Below, piece by piece: positions 1-8,332 of a DNA stretch of 64,000 nucleotides. The stretch's first letter is position 1. Every line of letters begins with the position of its first letter. The stretch is from the NCBI GenBank assembly GCA_963674495.2, contig CAXXLG010000001.1:248001-312000 (forward strand), written 5' to 3'. The position numbers were made by a program, and so were the translations under genes. The notes below the pieces were generated by a model. The model saw nothing but the letters and a program-made list of their open reading frames with translations. It was not told the origin of the DNA and did not search any database. Source of the stretch: RGIG3178 sp963674495. Lineage in GTDB: Bacteria; Bacillota; Clostridia; Christensenellales; QAND01.

Positions 1-86
1 GCACGGACAACGTAAAATACGTACGGGATGGTTGATTTTCGTGCCGTAGTTCACAATGCTATGAGCAAAGACGGAGGTTGAAGGAA

Positions 87-1061
87 ATGAATGAAAAACG
101 GATCAAGCGCATAGGTGTATTGGCAAGCGGCGGGGATACGCCGGGTATGAACGCTGCCATACGCGCCGTTGTCAAGGTGGCAGAAGAAGAGGAAATTGAG
201 GTTTTCGGTATCCTATATGGTTTCCGCGGGTTGATTGAGGGACATGTAAAAGAGCTGGACGGTGATATGGTTCGCAACATTGGACACAAGGGCGGTACCA
301 TCCTCAAGACCTCCCGTTGCAAGGAATTTATGGAGGAGGCGGGACAGCTCAAAGCGGTGGCGATGGCCAGAGCGTACGATTTGGACGGTGTGGTCACCAT
401 CGGTGGCGACGGGACCATGCGTGGCGCGGCGGCACTGTGCGAATGGAATGTACCCACCATCACGCTGCCTGGCACCATCGACAACGACCTCGCGTATACC
501 GATTACACCATCGGCTTCGATACAGCGGTAAGCGGTGTGATCAACGAGATCATTAAAGTACGCGATACCATGGTCTCCCACGACCGCATCGGCATTGTCG
601 AGGTGATGGGTAACAAGTGCGGCGATATCGCGCTACATGCTGGTCTCGCAGGGGCAATGGATTACATCCTTTTGCCTGAAATGCCATTTGACATCGAAAA
701 GATCTGTACGGAATTGTCAAAAAAGAACCTCAAGGGGCAGCGTACCAACATGATCATCGTGGCAGAAGGAGCGGGCAAGGGCGAGGAATTCTCAGCCATC
801 ATACGGGAACGCACAGGCCTTGAAGTCAAGAGTGTGGTGCTTGGCTATACTCAACGCGGTGGTAGCCCGACGGCGCGGGACCGGATACTTGCGGCCAGAC
901 TGGGCGAGCACGCAGTTAGGCTTCTGGCTAAAGGCGTGAGTAATCGCGCGGTCGGCATCAGGGGCGAGAAGGTTGTGGATATGGATATATTGGAAGCACT
1001 TGAAGCGCCCAAGGTGTTTCGTACCGATCTGTATGATTTGGCGTGTACGTTGACAAAATAG
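87..1061 (+). CDS. pfkA: ATP-dependent 6-phosphofructokinase
   Basis: Phosphorylates fructose 6-phosphate to fructose 1,6-bisphosphate, the committed step of glycolysis, in the cytoplasm. The 324-residue product has the usual length. It shows the N-terminal GGDTPGMN phosphate loop, GGDGT near residue 100, and PGTIDND with the catalytic Asp. Gly in GGDG and in PGTIDND, rather than the Asp/Lys of pyrophosphate-dependent enzymes, points to ATP as donor. The ATG at 87 lies 9 nt after GGAGG (73-77). An in-frame TTG at 78 abuts that ribosome site and is less likely. A small membrane gene follows 11 nt later. Positions 1-86 show no complete gene, only a possible end of an upstream reading frame. Confidence 0.97.
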   Translation: MNEKRIKRIGVLASGGDTPGMNAAIRAVVKVAEEEEIEVFGILYGFRGLIEGHVKELDGDMVRNIGHKGGTILKTSRCKEFMEEAGQLKAVAMARAYDLDGVVTIGGDGTMRGAAALCEWNVPTITLPGTIDNDLAYTDYTIGFDTAVSGVINEIIKVRDTMVSHDRIGIVEVMGNKCGDIALHAGLAGAMDYILLPEMPFDIEKICTELSKKNLKGQRTNMIIVAEGAGKGEEFSAIIRERTGLEVKSVVLGYTQRGGSPTARDRILAARLGEHAVRLLAKGVSNRAVGIRGEKVVDMDILEALEAPKVFRTDLYDLACTLTK

Positions 1062-1072
1062 GGGGAGATTGT

Positions 1073-1318
1073 ATGAACAACCGTTTTATCGCTGTGGTAT
1101 CGGGGCTGTTGGGCGTTGCCATCGTCGGCTTTACCGGCGCGTCTTTTTTGCGCGTTCTTACGTTCCACGCCGCTTCCGGCGTGGTGGTGGCGCTTTTCGC
1201 GCTTGAGATGGCGCTGATGGGGTTGGATCTATTGATGCAAAGCCGTAGGATTGCAGCGGTCATCTCGTTTATTCCCGCTGCCATGGGATTGCTGTTTGCT
1301 TTTATGCTTTTCTTTTGA
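1073..1318 (+). CDS. small hydrophobic membrane protein
   Basis: An 81-residue product with about three hydrophobic stretches (roughly residues 5-25, 32-52 and 60-80), so probably an integral membrane protein. No family is recognised. The ATG at 1073 follows GGGGGAG (1061-1067). It sits 11 nt after pfkA and is probably co-transcribed with it. A 7-bp stem (1346-1352 with 1363-1369) lies downstream, without a T-run on this strand. Confidence 0.75.
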   Translation: MNNRFIAVVSGLLGVAIVGFTGASFLRVLTFHAASGVVVALFALEMALMGLDLLMQSRRIAAVISFIPAAMGLLFAFMLFF

Positions 1319-1378
1319 TGAGTATAATGGCATATGACAATGAAAAGCGACAAGAGGATATATGTCGCTAAAAAGCAC

Positions 1379-1407
1379 TTGCATCACAGTGCGTTCGATG
1401 CTATAAT
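1379..1407 (+). promoter_or_regulatory. sigma-A type promoter for secG
   Basis: TTGCAT (1379-1384) and a perfect TATAAT (1402-1407) are separated by exactly 17 nt. The secG ribosome site AGGAGG begins 20 nt after the -10 box, giving a short leader. Confidence 0.75.
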
Positions 1408-1439
1408 ACCCACGTTATACCCAAGCAGGAGGTTTTCCT

Positions 1440-1685
1440 TTGAGTACGGTTATGGTGATCAGCCAAATACTTCTATGTATCCTATCCGTGGTGTTAGTCA
1501 TTGCGGTGTTGATGCAAAAGCCGTCGGATTCCAACGCGGGATCTGCATTCGGTCAGGGCAGTTCGTTTTCCACTGCGATGAAAACGCGAACGGCTGAATC
1601 CAAGCTGAACTCCATTACCAAATATTGTGCTATCGTGCTGTTGTGCGTCTCGTTGATGCTTGTGATCATGCAGCGGTTTGTTTGA
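1440..1685 (+). CDS. secG: preprotein translocase subunit SecG
   Basis: Auxiliary subunit of the SecYEG channel, assisting protein export through the cytoplasmic membrane. The 81-residue product has the family layout: an N-terminal membrane helix, the conserved cytoplasmic segment with MQKPSDSNAGSAFGQG, and a second helix at the C terminus. The start is TTG at 1440, preceded by AGGAGG (1427-1432). It has its own promoter upstream and a terminator downstream. Synteny with rnr, smpB and ssrA is typical of Firmicutes. Confidence 0.93.
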   Translation: MSTVMVISQILLCILSVVLVIAVLMQKPSDSNAGSAFGQGSSFSTAMKTRTAESKLNSITKYCAIVLLCVSLMLVIMQRFV

Positions 1686-1710
1686 TAAGCCAATATAATA
1701 AAGGAAACCG

Positions 1711-1738
1711 GTGCTCTTGCGGGAGCGCTTTTTCTTTT
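1711..1738 (+). terminator. intrinsic terminator after secG
   Basis: GTGCTC (1711-1716) pairs with GAGCGC (1723-1728) across a 6-nt loop, with one G-T pair, followed by TTTTTCTTTT. It separates secG from rnr, although rnr may still receive read-through. Confidence 0.6.
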
Positions 1739-1767
1739 ATTTGGGCATAACAGTAGAGGTGAAAGAA

Positions 1768-3945
1768 ATGAGTAATAAAGAGAATACGGAACTGTTTCAG
1801 TTCCTTCAAAATGCGAAGTCGCCAAAGAATGCAAAGGAAATGGCGGAAGCGCTCGGCATTGAAACAAAGGAAGCAGAGCGCGAACTAAACGCGCTGTTGA
1901 GCCAAGGGAAGATACTGCGCACGCGACGGGGCAAATATGCAATGCCTGCGCATGTGGGTGCCAGTGCGGGACGTATTGTGGGCCTTCGTCGCGGCGATGC
2001 GTTCTTCGTGCCGGACGACGGTGGCCAGGACTTGTTCATACGTGAGAATGAGCGGCGTGGAGCCATGCATGGCGATGTCGTGGTCGCGCGGAAAACACAG
2101 CAACGTGGCAATAGCAACGGCCGGCGGATCAACGGCGAAGTTGTGTGTGTTACAACACGGGCGCACGAAACGGTTGTGGGTACGGTGATGCGCAACAATG
2201 GCGGTGGCGTGCTGGTGCCGGAGGATCAACGGCTGGGCGATATTGTCATACATCCGTCCGCTCTGAACAACGTGCAAAGCCGACAGATGGCCGTCGTGCG
2301 CATCACGGACTACGGTTCGGAGCGTGAACCGGTACGTGGCGAGGTGGTACGGATACTGGGCGAAGAGGGTACGATATCCGCCAGCATCGCGGCCATCGTG
2401 CATGAACACAACCTAAAAGAAGGATTCAATCAAAAGACGCTCAAGGAAGCGGAAGCGATCGGGCAGACCGTGCCGAAGGAAATCAGCGACAAGCGCGAGA
2501 ATTTTCGAGATCTCTGCACCGTTACCATCGACGGGAATGATGCCAAGGATTTCGACGATGCGATCTCGCTTGTTAAGACCGCGAAGGGCCATACGCTCTA
2601 CGTGCACATAGCGGACGTGACGCATTATGTGCGTCCGCAGTCTGCACTGGATAAAGAGGGGTATATACGGGCGACCAGTGTGTATTTCCCAAATCAAGTT
2701 TTGCCCATGCTGCCTGAGGCATTGTCCAACGGCATTTGCTCTTTGAAAGAGGGCGTGGACAGACTGTGCCTGACTTGTGCGATGGACTTGGATCAAAGCG
2801 GTCATACCGTCCGTTACCGCTTTGCACGCGGCGTGATCCGCGTGGATAAGCGCGTAACCTATGAGGATGCGAACGCCCTGTTTGGCAACGTTCGCGGGGA
2901 ATTAATGGACGCCTATCGTGGCGTCTGGCCGATGATGGAAGACATGGAGACGTTGGCTGCCAAGCTGACCAAACTTAGGGTTAAGCGCGGTGCGCTGGAT
3001 TTTGATCTCAGCGAACCCGCGTATACGCTGGATGAAAACGGTCAGCCGGTGGATGTGCAGCCGCACGTGCGCGGTATATCCAATATGATGATCGAGGAAT
3101 TCATGCTGCTTGCCAACGAATGCGCCGCAAAATATGTCAAGGAGCGGAATCTCCCTGCGTTGTATCGCGTACACGAGGATCCGGATTCCAAGCGAATTGA
3201 GGCGTTCAGCCTGTTGCTTAAAGCGTTGGGCCAAAATGGATTCAACCGCAAGCAAAAAATAACACCGCGCACGCTGCAAGATGTTTTGCACAGCGTGGCG
3301 GGCGAACCATACGAAATGGTGGTCAACCGCGTGATGTTGCGCACGCTGCAAAAGGCAAAGTACAGCGAAACGCCCATCGGGCATTTCGGGTTGGCGCTGA
3401 AAGATTACTGTCACTTTACATCGCCGATCCGAAGATACCCCGACATCGTGGTGCACAGGGCCATCATTGCCTCGCTGGAAGGTGGTTTGGCGGAAAAGGC
3501 GACGGAGAAGCAGCATGCTGCGATACCTTCCATGGCCGAACATACTAGCGAACGGGAGCGCGCGTCGATGTTGGCAGAGCGGTCGGTGGACGACCTGTAC
3601 GGTGCTGCGTACATGCAGGGCAAAATCGGCGAACGGTACAAGGGAACCATATCCGGGGTGATGGAGTTTGGGATATTCGTCGAGATCATGGATGTAATTG
3701 AGGGGATGATTCCCATTGCGGCACTGGGCGAGGATGTGTTCGTATACGACGAAGTGTTGTATCGCATCACCGGCCGACGCAGCGGTGAGATATATACGCT
3801 GGGTGATAAAATCGAGATTGTGGTAGCAAGCGTTGATCTGTCGAGGCGGCGCATTGATTTCATGCCGTATAAGAGCGAAAAGCCTGTCAAACCGGGCAAT
3901 AAGAATCATAGTGGCAAAAGGCGTGGCTATGCATCAAAGCGGTAA
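1768..3945 (+). CDS. rnr: ribonuclease R
   Basis: Processive 3'-5' exoribonuclease that degrades structured RNA and works with tmRNA/SmpB in removing non-stop mRNAs. The 725-residue product has an N-terminal winged-helix region (about 1-70), cold-shock-like domains (about 75-220), and the RNB catalytic domain. The acidic metal-binding motif DGNDAKDFDDA is near residue 255. An S1 RNA-binding domain (about 625-705) and a basic tail with KKRRG-like character follow. Start ATG 1768 follows AGAGGTGAA. A longer in-frame reading from 1711 runs through the terminator and was not chosen. smpB follows 30 nt downstream. Confidence 0.96.
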   Translation: MSNKENTELFQFLQNAKSPKNAKEMAEALGIETKEAERELNALLSQGKILRTRRGKYAMPAHVGASAGRIVGLRRGDAFFVPDDGGQDLFIRENERRGAMHGDVVVARKTQQRGNSNGRRINGEVVCVTTRAHETVVGTVMRNNGGGVLVPEDQRLGDIVIHPSALNNVQSRQMAVVRITDYGSEREPVRGEVVRILGEEGTISASIAAIVHEHNLKEGFNQKTLKEAEAIGQTVPKEISDKRENFRDLCTVTIDGNDAKDFDDAISLVKTAKGHTLYVHIADVTHYVRPQSALDKEGYIRATSVYFPNQVLPMLPEALSNGICSLKEGVDRLCLTCAMDLDQSGHTVRYRFARGVIRVDKRVTYEDANALFGNVRGELMDAYRGVWPMMEDMETLAAKLTKLRVKRGALDFDLSEPAYTLDENGQPVDVQPHVRGISNMMIEEFMLLANECAAKYVKERNLPALYRVHEDPDSKRIEAFSLLLKALGQNGFNRKQKITPRTLQDVLHSVAGEPYEMVVNRVMLRTLQKAKYSETPIGHFGLALKDYCHFTSPIRRYPDIVVHRAIIASLEGGLAEKATEKQHAAIPSMAEHTSERERASMLAERSVDDLYGAAYMQGKIGERYKGTISGVMEFGIFVEIMDVIEGMIPIAALGEDVFVYDEVLYRITGRRSGEIYTLGDKIEIVVASVDLSRRRIDFMPYKSEKPVKPGNKNHSGKRRGYASKR

Positions 3946-3975
3946 AATGGTATACTATATAAGGAGGTGGAGGGC

Positions 3976-4443
3976 GTGAGTGAGGCGCGTCGTGTGTCCA
4001 TACGCAACAGGCGTGCGCGGCACGAATACTTCGTGGAGGAGAGCTATGAGGCGGGTATAAGCCTTGTGGGTACCGAAGTAAAATCCATCCGCCTTGGCAA
4101 GGCCAATCTGTCGGACAGCTTTGCTACCATCCGGGATGGGGAGGTCTATATCGTAGGCTTCCACATCAGCCCGTATGAAAAGGGAAACCAATTCAACCAC
4201 GATCCGATGCGGGACAAGAAGCTGCTTCTCAACCGATCGGAGATCCGCAAGCTACAGGCACAGGTGATGCGTCAGGGATTTACTTTGATACCGCTGGCGG
4301 TATATTTCAAGGGCAACCGCCTCAAGATAGAACTGGGCGTGTGCCGCGGCAAAAATCTGTACGACAAGCGGGAGAGCTTGAAGCAGCAGGACGATAAACG
4401 CGCGATCGAGCGTGCGTTCCGCCAGAATCAAAAGGCGGAATAG
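3976..4443 (+). CDS. smpB: SsrA-binding protein SmpB
   Basis: Binds the tRNA-like domain of tmRNA and delivers it to stalled ribosomes. The 155-residue product carries family motifs GTEVKSIRLGKANL, HISPYEKGN and ELGVCRGKNLYDKRE, with a basic C-terminal tail. Start GTG 3976 is 8 nt after AAGGAGG (3961-3967). The alternative GTG at 3967 overlaps the ribosome site. The tmRNA gene begins 69 nt downstream, so both partners of trans-translation are adjacent. Confidence 0.96.
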   Translation: MSEARRVSIRNRRARHEYFVEESYEAGISLVGTEVKSIRLGKANLSDSFATIRDGEVYIVGFHISPYEKGNQFNHDPMRDKKLLLNRSEIRKLQAQVMRQGFTLIPLAVYFKGNRLKIELGVCRGKNLYDKRESLKQQDDKRAIERAFRQNQKAE

Positions 4444-4512
4444 GGAATGGCTGATACCATTGGGAATACCGTATACACGGCGTTTCGAATGAATCCGTGG
4501 TTCCTCAAACAT

Positions 4513-4865
4513 GGGGGCGTCAAGGTTTCGACGGGGTCGCCTGAATCATGGTAAGCGAGCCGCAGTTGCCGGAACTGCGTTAAAAGTCGGCAAAACCATA
4601 ACTGCGAACAACAACGAATTCGCTCTCGCGGCCTAAGGGCTGCGTGCGTTCCTCCCACTAACCCGCGGAGCGGGGCAGGAACGTCATTTACGCGGGGAAC
4701 TGGCACCGGAAAGCTTTGACCGGATGTCCGACTTATGAAGCTACTAAAGGTGGAATCTTGCAGGCGTAGAGTCCACCGGAGGGAATGTAAAATCACCTGA
4801 TGCGCTCGGAGAAAGCCATGGGATAGGGATTTCGGACAGGGGTTCGATTCCCCTCGCCTCCACCA
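4513..4865 (+). ncRNA. ssrA: transfer-messenger RNA (tmRNA)
   Basis: One-piece tmRNA of 353 nt. The 5' acceptor strand GGGGGCG (4513-4519) pairs with CGCCTCC (4855-4861), and CCA is encoded at the end. The T arm GGGGTTCGATTCCCC (4839-4853) is intact. The tag reading frame runs 4589-4636 and encodes GKTITANNNEFALAA before TAA, ending in the expected ALAA degron. It rescues stalled ribosomes and tags the nascent peptides. Its 3' end and downstream flank reappear many times across the window (E1-E16), consistent with ssrA being an integration target. Confidence 0.96.
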
Positions 4866-4869
4866 ATTC

Positions 4870-4905
4870 AAAGTCACAATATTAGTATATTGTGACTTTG
4901 TTTTT
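4870..4905 (+). terminator. ssrA terminator
   Basis: Perfect 13-bp stem (4870-4882 with 4887-4899), TAGT loop, then GTTTTTG. The position, 4 nt after the CCA end, and the general form (CACAAT...ATTGTG) are preserved in the tails of most dispersed elements. Confidence 0.9.
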
Positions 4906-4957
4906 GTTGAAAAACACTGAAATATGTACTAAACTCTAATTGATAAATGAAAGCTAA

Positions 4958-4984
4958 CAAGCAAATGAACCGTCCCCCTGCCTT
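4958..4984. repeat. REP-like palindrome remnant after ssrA
   Basis: Contains GCAAATGAACCGTCCCCC, the inverted form of the conserved GGGACGGTTCT loop motif. It marks the end of the ssrA downstream flank that is copied elsewhere. The rest of 4906-5127 shows no gene. Confidence 0.6.
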
Positions 4985-5127
4985 CACGCAGAAAAGGATG
5001 ATAATAGATCATATAGGAAAGTATCAAATCAAACACAGCGATTCATCAATGGTAATTCATTCGCCTGCAAATGGAACAGACCCATGCGTGCCGGTTCCGA
5101 CATTTAAACTCAAGGAGGTGGAACGAT

Positions 5128-5928
5128 ATGTCCGATATCCCAAAAGCTCTGGAGCTGTATGAACTGATGTCCTCTCGAATGGAACAATCTAATTTGGCTC
5201 CCTATCAGGCCCGGGTATACAGGGAAATGCGTGAACTCATACAGGATTCCTCTACGTTTGAACAAGCGCAGGAAAGAATCCAAAACTCCGGGTACTATTG
5301 TGCTCCGGCAATCGCGCTAATCGAGGATAGGATTACGGCGCTGAAAAGGGCGGCGGAGCAAAACAACATGCCTGACCTGGCAAATGTATACGCTAATAAG
5401 CTTTCCCAGATCGAAGCGGACGAAAACACCGCGTACGAAACGGGATACGAACAAAAAGCGGTGGCTATCTGGCGCAGGAACAATATCATGATCAACGCGT
5501 TTATCAGGATTTTCAATCAGTATTGCGCAATCGCTTCCGCGGTTGCCGACGAGAACGAAGTCGCGTCATATCGGCAGGACCTTGTTAACGCGTTTATGGA
5601 AATAGAGGCGGTTGGCGGCAATTTCACATCGCTCGCCGCAAACCCAACGTTTCGTATGCTTGTATGCGCAACTGGCCAAGAATACCATGAGTTTGTAAAA
5701 GGTGCGCAAATCTACCGGACATCTCCCCCGGATATATCGAAAGAAAAAGCGCAAAGTGAGGCGGAACTCAATGCGATATGGGGATCCGCTAAAGCCAATG
5801 AGCAAAGGATCAAGTCGATCGGCAAACAATGCAAGGAGCGAACAAGACGTGCGCAGTGTATCGTTATACCTCCAAGCAATGCCGAAGGCAAATACGAATA
5901 CACGGACGTGCAAGAGGAGGCATTTTGA
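5128..5928 (+). CDS. unknown alpha-helical cytoplasmic protein
   Basis: A 266-residue product with no signal peptide or membrane segment, rich in Glu, Gln, Ala and Tyr and apparently mostly helical. No family is recognised. Start ATG 5128 is preceded by AAGGAGGTG (5112-5120). The next gene starts 2 nt after its stop, so the two form an operon. The N-terminal ~70 residues (KALELYELMSSRM...) loosely resemble the start of the next protein in helix pattern, hinting at a shared repeat or duplicated origin; this is a weak visual impression. Confidence 0.7.
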   Translation: MSDIPKALELYELMSSRMEQSNLAPYQARVYREMRELIQDSSTFEQAQERIQNSGYYCAPAIALIEDRITALKRAAEQNNMPDLANVYANKLSQIEADENTAYETGYEQKAVAIWRRNNIMINAFIRIFNQYCAIASAVADENEVASYRQDLVNAFMEIEAVGGNFTSLAANPTFRMLVCATGQEYHEFVKGAQIYRTSPPDISKEKAQSEAELNAIWGSAKANEQRIKSIGKQCKERTRRAQCIVIPPSNAEGKYEYTDVQEEAF

Positions 5929-5929
5929 T

Positions 5930-7108
5930 ATGGATCAATTCGTTCGTTCCACCTATGAAGCATATGTAAGTGTATTTGATACCTATCCTGTAAGAGATGA
6001 CAATCTACGGCAACAAGTTGACAATTTTAAAGAAGAGATGCGCAAGCTTGCCGAATCCGCAGCAGATATCACTGCGTTTACAAACGCGTTCATGGGGGGT
6101 GGACTTCAGGCGCGCTACTCCGAATTGGTTTCCAAAGCGGCAATGGCTGGGACGCAGGAGGAAACCGGGGGTTCGACAGTACAGAGTAACAGCGATTCAA
6201 AGAATGCGATTCCCACAGTTAGCGAATTTGTGGAACAGTACAGACATTCTTATGACGAAATAAAAAAAGTGGGATATAGGAAGCGTGCCGAAAAGGCATA
6301 TGAAGAAATTTTTAATGTGGCGAACCGCACGAACGATATAGCCGAGGCACAAATAATATTGGAAAAAGAACGCCTTCTCTGGAATATTGTTACCACCGAT
6401 TCACTCGATATATATGAGACAATACTACAGGCAATGGACCCGCTAAACCACCAACTAACGGACCCGCTTGCCATGCTCGTGGATGTCTATAAATCGTCGG
6501 GATCGGAAGAAGAACTTCGTTATAAGCTCGAGCTTTACGAAAGTAAGAAGAGCGCATTGATCCAGCCTTGGAATACAAAGGTGTTTATTGCCGCTTTGTT
6601 CGCATACCGGTTTTTGCAATATGATCAGGCAAGGCGTATCGTATGGGAATGGCCTGGCGACAATCTTGTAAGAACAGCTTTGCTTGCTATGATTGGCCTG
6701 CGAAAAGCAATCCGGCGCTTGGTTGAGTTACTGCAGGCTCAGTTTGGAATTGCATTCGACGATTTGCTCGCCGATGAAAGCATGAAAATCTGGCTGCTGT
6801 CTCCGGCAAATGCAGATGCCATTGGCAGGATAAAAACAGCTCTCCATCCGCAGAATTACAAAGCGTTCCGCGAAATACTCATGGAGGAAATACTCTCAGA
6901 CAGGTCGCTTGAGGATATTCTCCTTCGGGAACCCAGAGCCGTTGTTTATTACGCGCTTGATAAAACAGGCGACCGTTTTCAGGCTTATGCGCTCGAAAAG
7001 GCCGCCCGGCTAAACGAGTCCCTTGTGTATTTTAGATATATAAAGGATCTAGACTCGGCCTCTGGCAGTTTCGTTCAAAACACACAAACGACACTTCCCC
7101 TCAAATAG
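5930..7108 (+). CDS. unknown helical protein, operon partner
   Basis: A 392-residue product, soluble and helix-rich, with a low-complexity Ser/Asn/Gly stretch around residues 75-90 separating an N-terminal ~70-residue unit from the main body. No catalytic motif or family is recognised. Start ATG 5930 lies one nt after the preceding stop, with GAGGAGG (5914-5920) inside the upstream gene, implying translational coupling. It belongs to the first module after ssrA, bounded on the right by element E1. Confidence 0.7.
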   Translation: MDQFVRSTYEAYVSVFDTYPVRDDNLRQQVDNFKEEMRKLAESAADITAFTNAFMGGGLQARYSELVSKAAMAGTQEETGGSTVQSNSDSKNAIPTVSEFVEQYRHSYDEIKKVGYRKRAEKAYEEIFNVANRTNDIAEAQIILEKERLLWNIVTTDSLDIYETILQAMDPLNHQLTDPLAMLVDVYKSSGSEEELRYKLELYESKKSALIQPWNTKVFIAALFAYRFLQYDQARRIVWEWPGDNLVRTALLAMIGLRKAIRRLVELLQAQFGIAFDDLLADESMKIWLLSPANADAIGRIKTALHPQNYKAFREILMEEILSDRSLEDILLREPRAVVYYALDKTGDRFQAYALEKAARLNESLVYFRYIKDLDSASGSFVQNTQTTLPLK

Positions 7109-7286
7109 GAAGGGAATATAGACATATAACGAAGATTCCAAATCAGAGGTGAAAATCGGTGACTGCTGTACCGGTCGGGTCGTTGTCTGTTCTAAGCGGT
7201 CAGTGCTGTGCTGCGTATGCCGTTTCCCGACGCGCCAACAGGAAGAATCCCGCGCTGCTTGGCTTTTATACAGACACATAAGAGGG

Positions 7287-7823
7287 GTGTATAAGATAAA
7301 GCGGTTTCATTTTATTTTAACGTTGACATTGGCCGCAGTGCTGTTGCTTCCGGGGTGCGACAATACTGTTGCGCTTAAAGCTGCCCCGACTGCGTCTCTG
7401 GTTTCACCGACACCGGAGCTCGATTCGATCAAACCATTATTTGACTTCTACAACCTCCCGTCAGACTGGCCTAAAGGGTGGGTTGTTCCGCTGATGAATG
7501 AGTTCAAAGTGACTGCCTATAAATGGTCGGGAAATGCGATGTACGCCGCTGGCTATGGCGCTGTGAGCATGTCAAGGGCCAGCAATTACTATACCAATGC
7601 TCAGAAGATCCATGTATCCACAAACATATGGGAACAGGATCCCGAAAATCCTTCCGACACGGAAGGCGTGGAACATGTGTTCCATTATGTGAGCGAAAGA
7701 AAAAACCTGAAGGTTGTTTTGCGGGAAACCGATCGTAATCGTATTTACTTTGAACTGTATTACTGTGATGGTGCAGGGGAGACCGAACCTGCCGGAACTG
7801 GCGTGACGACTGATCCGGAATAG
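7287..7823 (+). CDS. small lipoprotein, start uncertain
   Basis: The reading frame encodes a hydrophobic signal segment ending LLLPGC, a lipobox, so it is probably a lipid-anchored extracellular protein of about 175 residues. The mature part has a Pro/Ser/Thr linker and no recognised domain. The start is a puzzle. GTG 7287 overlaps the only good ribosome site (AGAGGGG, 7281-7287), whereas ideal spacing falls on an in-frame ATA at 7296. A far upstream GTG at 7149 would add a cysteine-rich segment unlike a signal peptide. It follows the two helical unknowns by about 180 nt. Confidence 0.6.
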   Translation: MYKIKRFHFILTLTLAAVLLLPGCDNTVALKAAPTASLVSPTPELDSIKPLFDFYNLPSDWPKGWVVPLMNEFKVTAYKWSGNAMYAAGYGAVSMSRASNYYTNAQKIHVSTNIWEQDPENPSDTEGVEHVFHYVSERKNLKVVLRETDRNRIYFELYYCDGAGETEPAGTGVTTDPE

Positions 7824-7880
7824 AAAGGGACTAAAGGGAATGTTTTACCTGTTGCAAGATAACCTATAACACGATCCTCA

Positions 7881-7980
7881 CCCCAAACCCACCCACAAAG
7901 ACGAAGGTGTTCGTTTTTGGGTACAAACGCTCCACCAAAAACAACCACAAATCAGAAAAATTGATTTCTGGTTCTTTTTA
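7881..7980 (+). repeat. ssrA-tail element E1 (type A)
   Basis: Reads CCCCAAACCC through GGTGTTCGTTTTTGGG to GCTCCACCA, then a hairpin with ACCACAAATCA against TGATTTCTGGT (one mismatch) and a T-run. It is the first full copy after ssrA and closes the first module. Confidence 0.85.
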
Positions 7981-8005
7981 TAGGTAAGGAGTCCAACCCA
8001 TGTCA

Positions 8006-8052
8006 TCTCCACCAATTTAAGCCGCAGTTTCTTTGTCGAAATTGTGGTTTTG
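8006..8052 (+). repeat. tail-only ssrA-like copy
   Basis: TCTCCACCAATTTAA is followed by a hairpin of CCGCAGTTTC against GAAATTGTGG (with G-T pairs) and TTTTG. The CCCAAA hairpin half is missing. It lies 26 nt after E1, so two tails are stacked here. The remaining 8053-8332 shows no gene. Confidence 0.65.
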
Positions 8053-8332
8053 TATATGAAAAGCAAAAGCATTGTAGTATACTCATTTTGAATCATATAC
8101 AGTATATAAATTCTTTGATTTTGAATGAGAAGCGAAACATAATAACTGTCTTCGCGTTTCACGACATGGGGATATTGCAAGGCAAGCACAGAGCTAAGGT
8201 ACGCGCTTAACCGCGAAACCAACATTGCAGCAACAACACAGAGAAATATTCTGTGGTTCAAAGAGCATTTTGGGCGCGTAAAATAAATATATTGGTAATT
8301 TGTAGAAAATAGCAATAAGGAGATATACACAA

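Noticed and set aside
4428..4877. 149-residue reading frame antisense to tmRNA
   Set aside because: It lies wholly opposite smpB's end and ssrA; conserved RNA structure explains the open frame.
4947..5162. 71-residue frame after ssrA
   Set aside because: It overlaps the REP-like remnant and the ribosome site of the next gene, and its sequence (NRPPAF) is the usual translation of the GAACCGTCCCC repeat.
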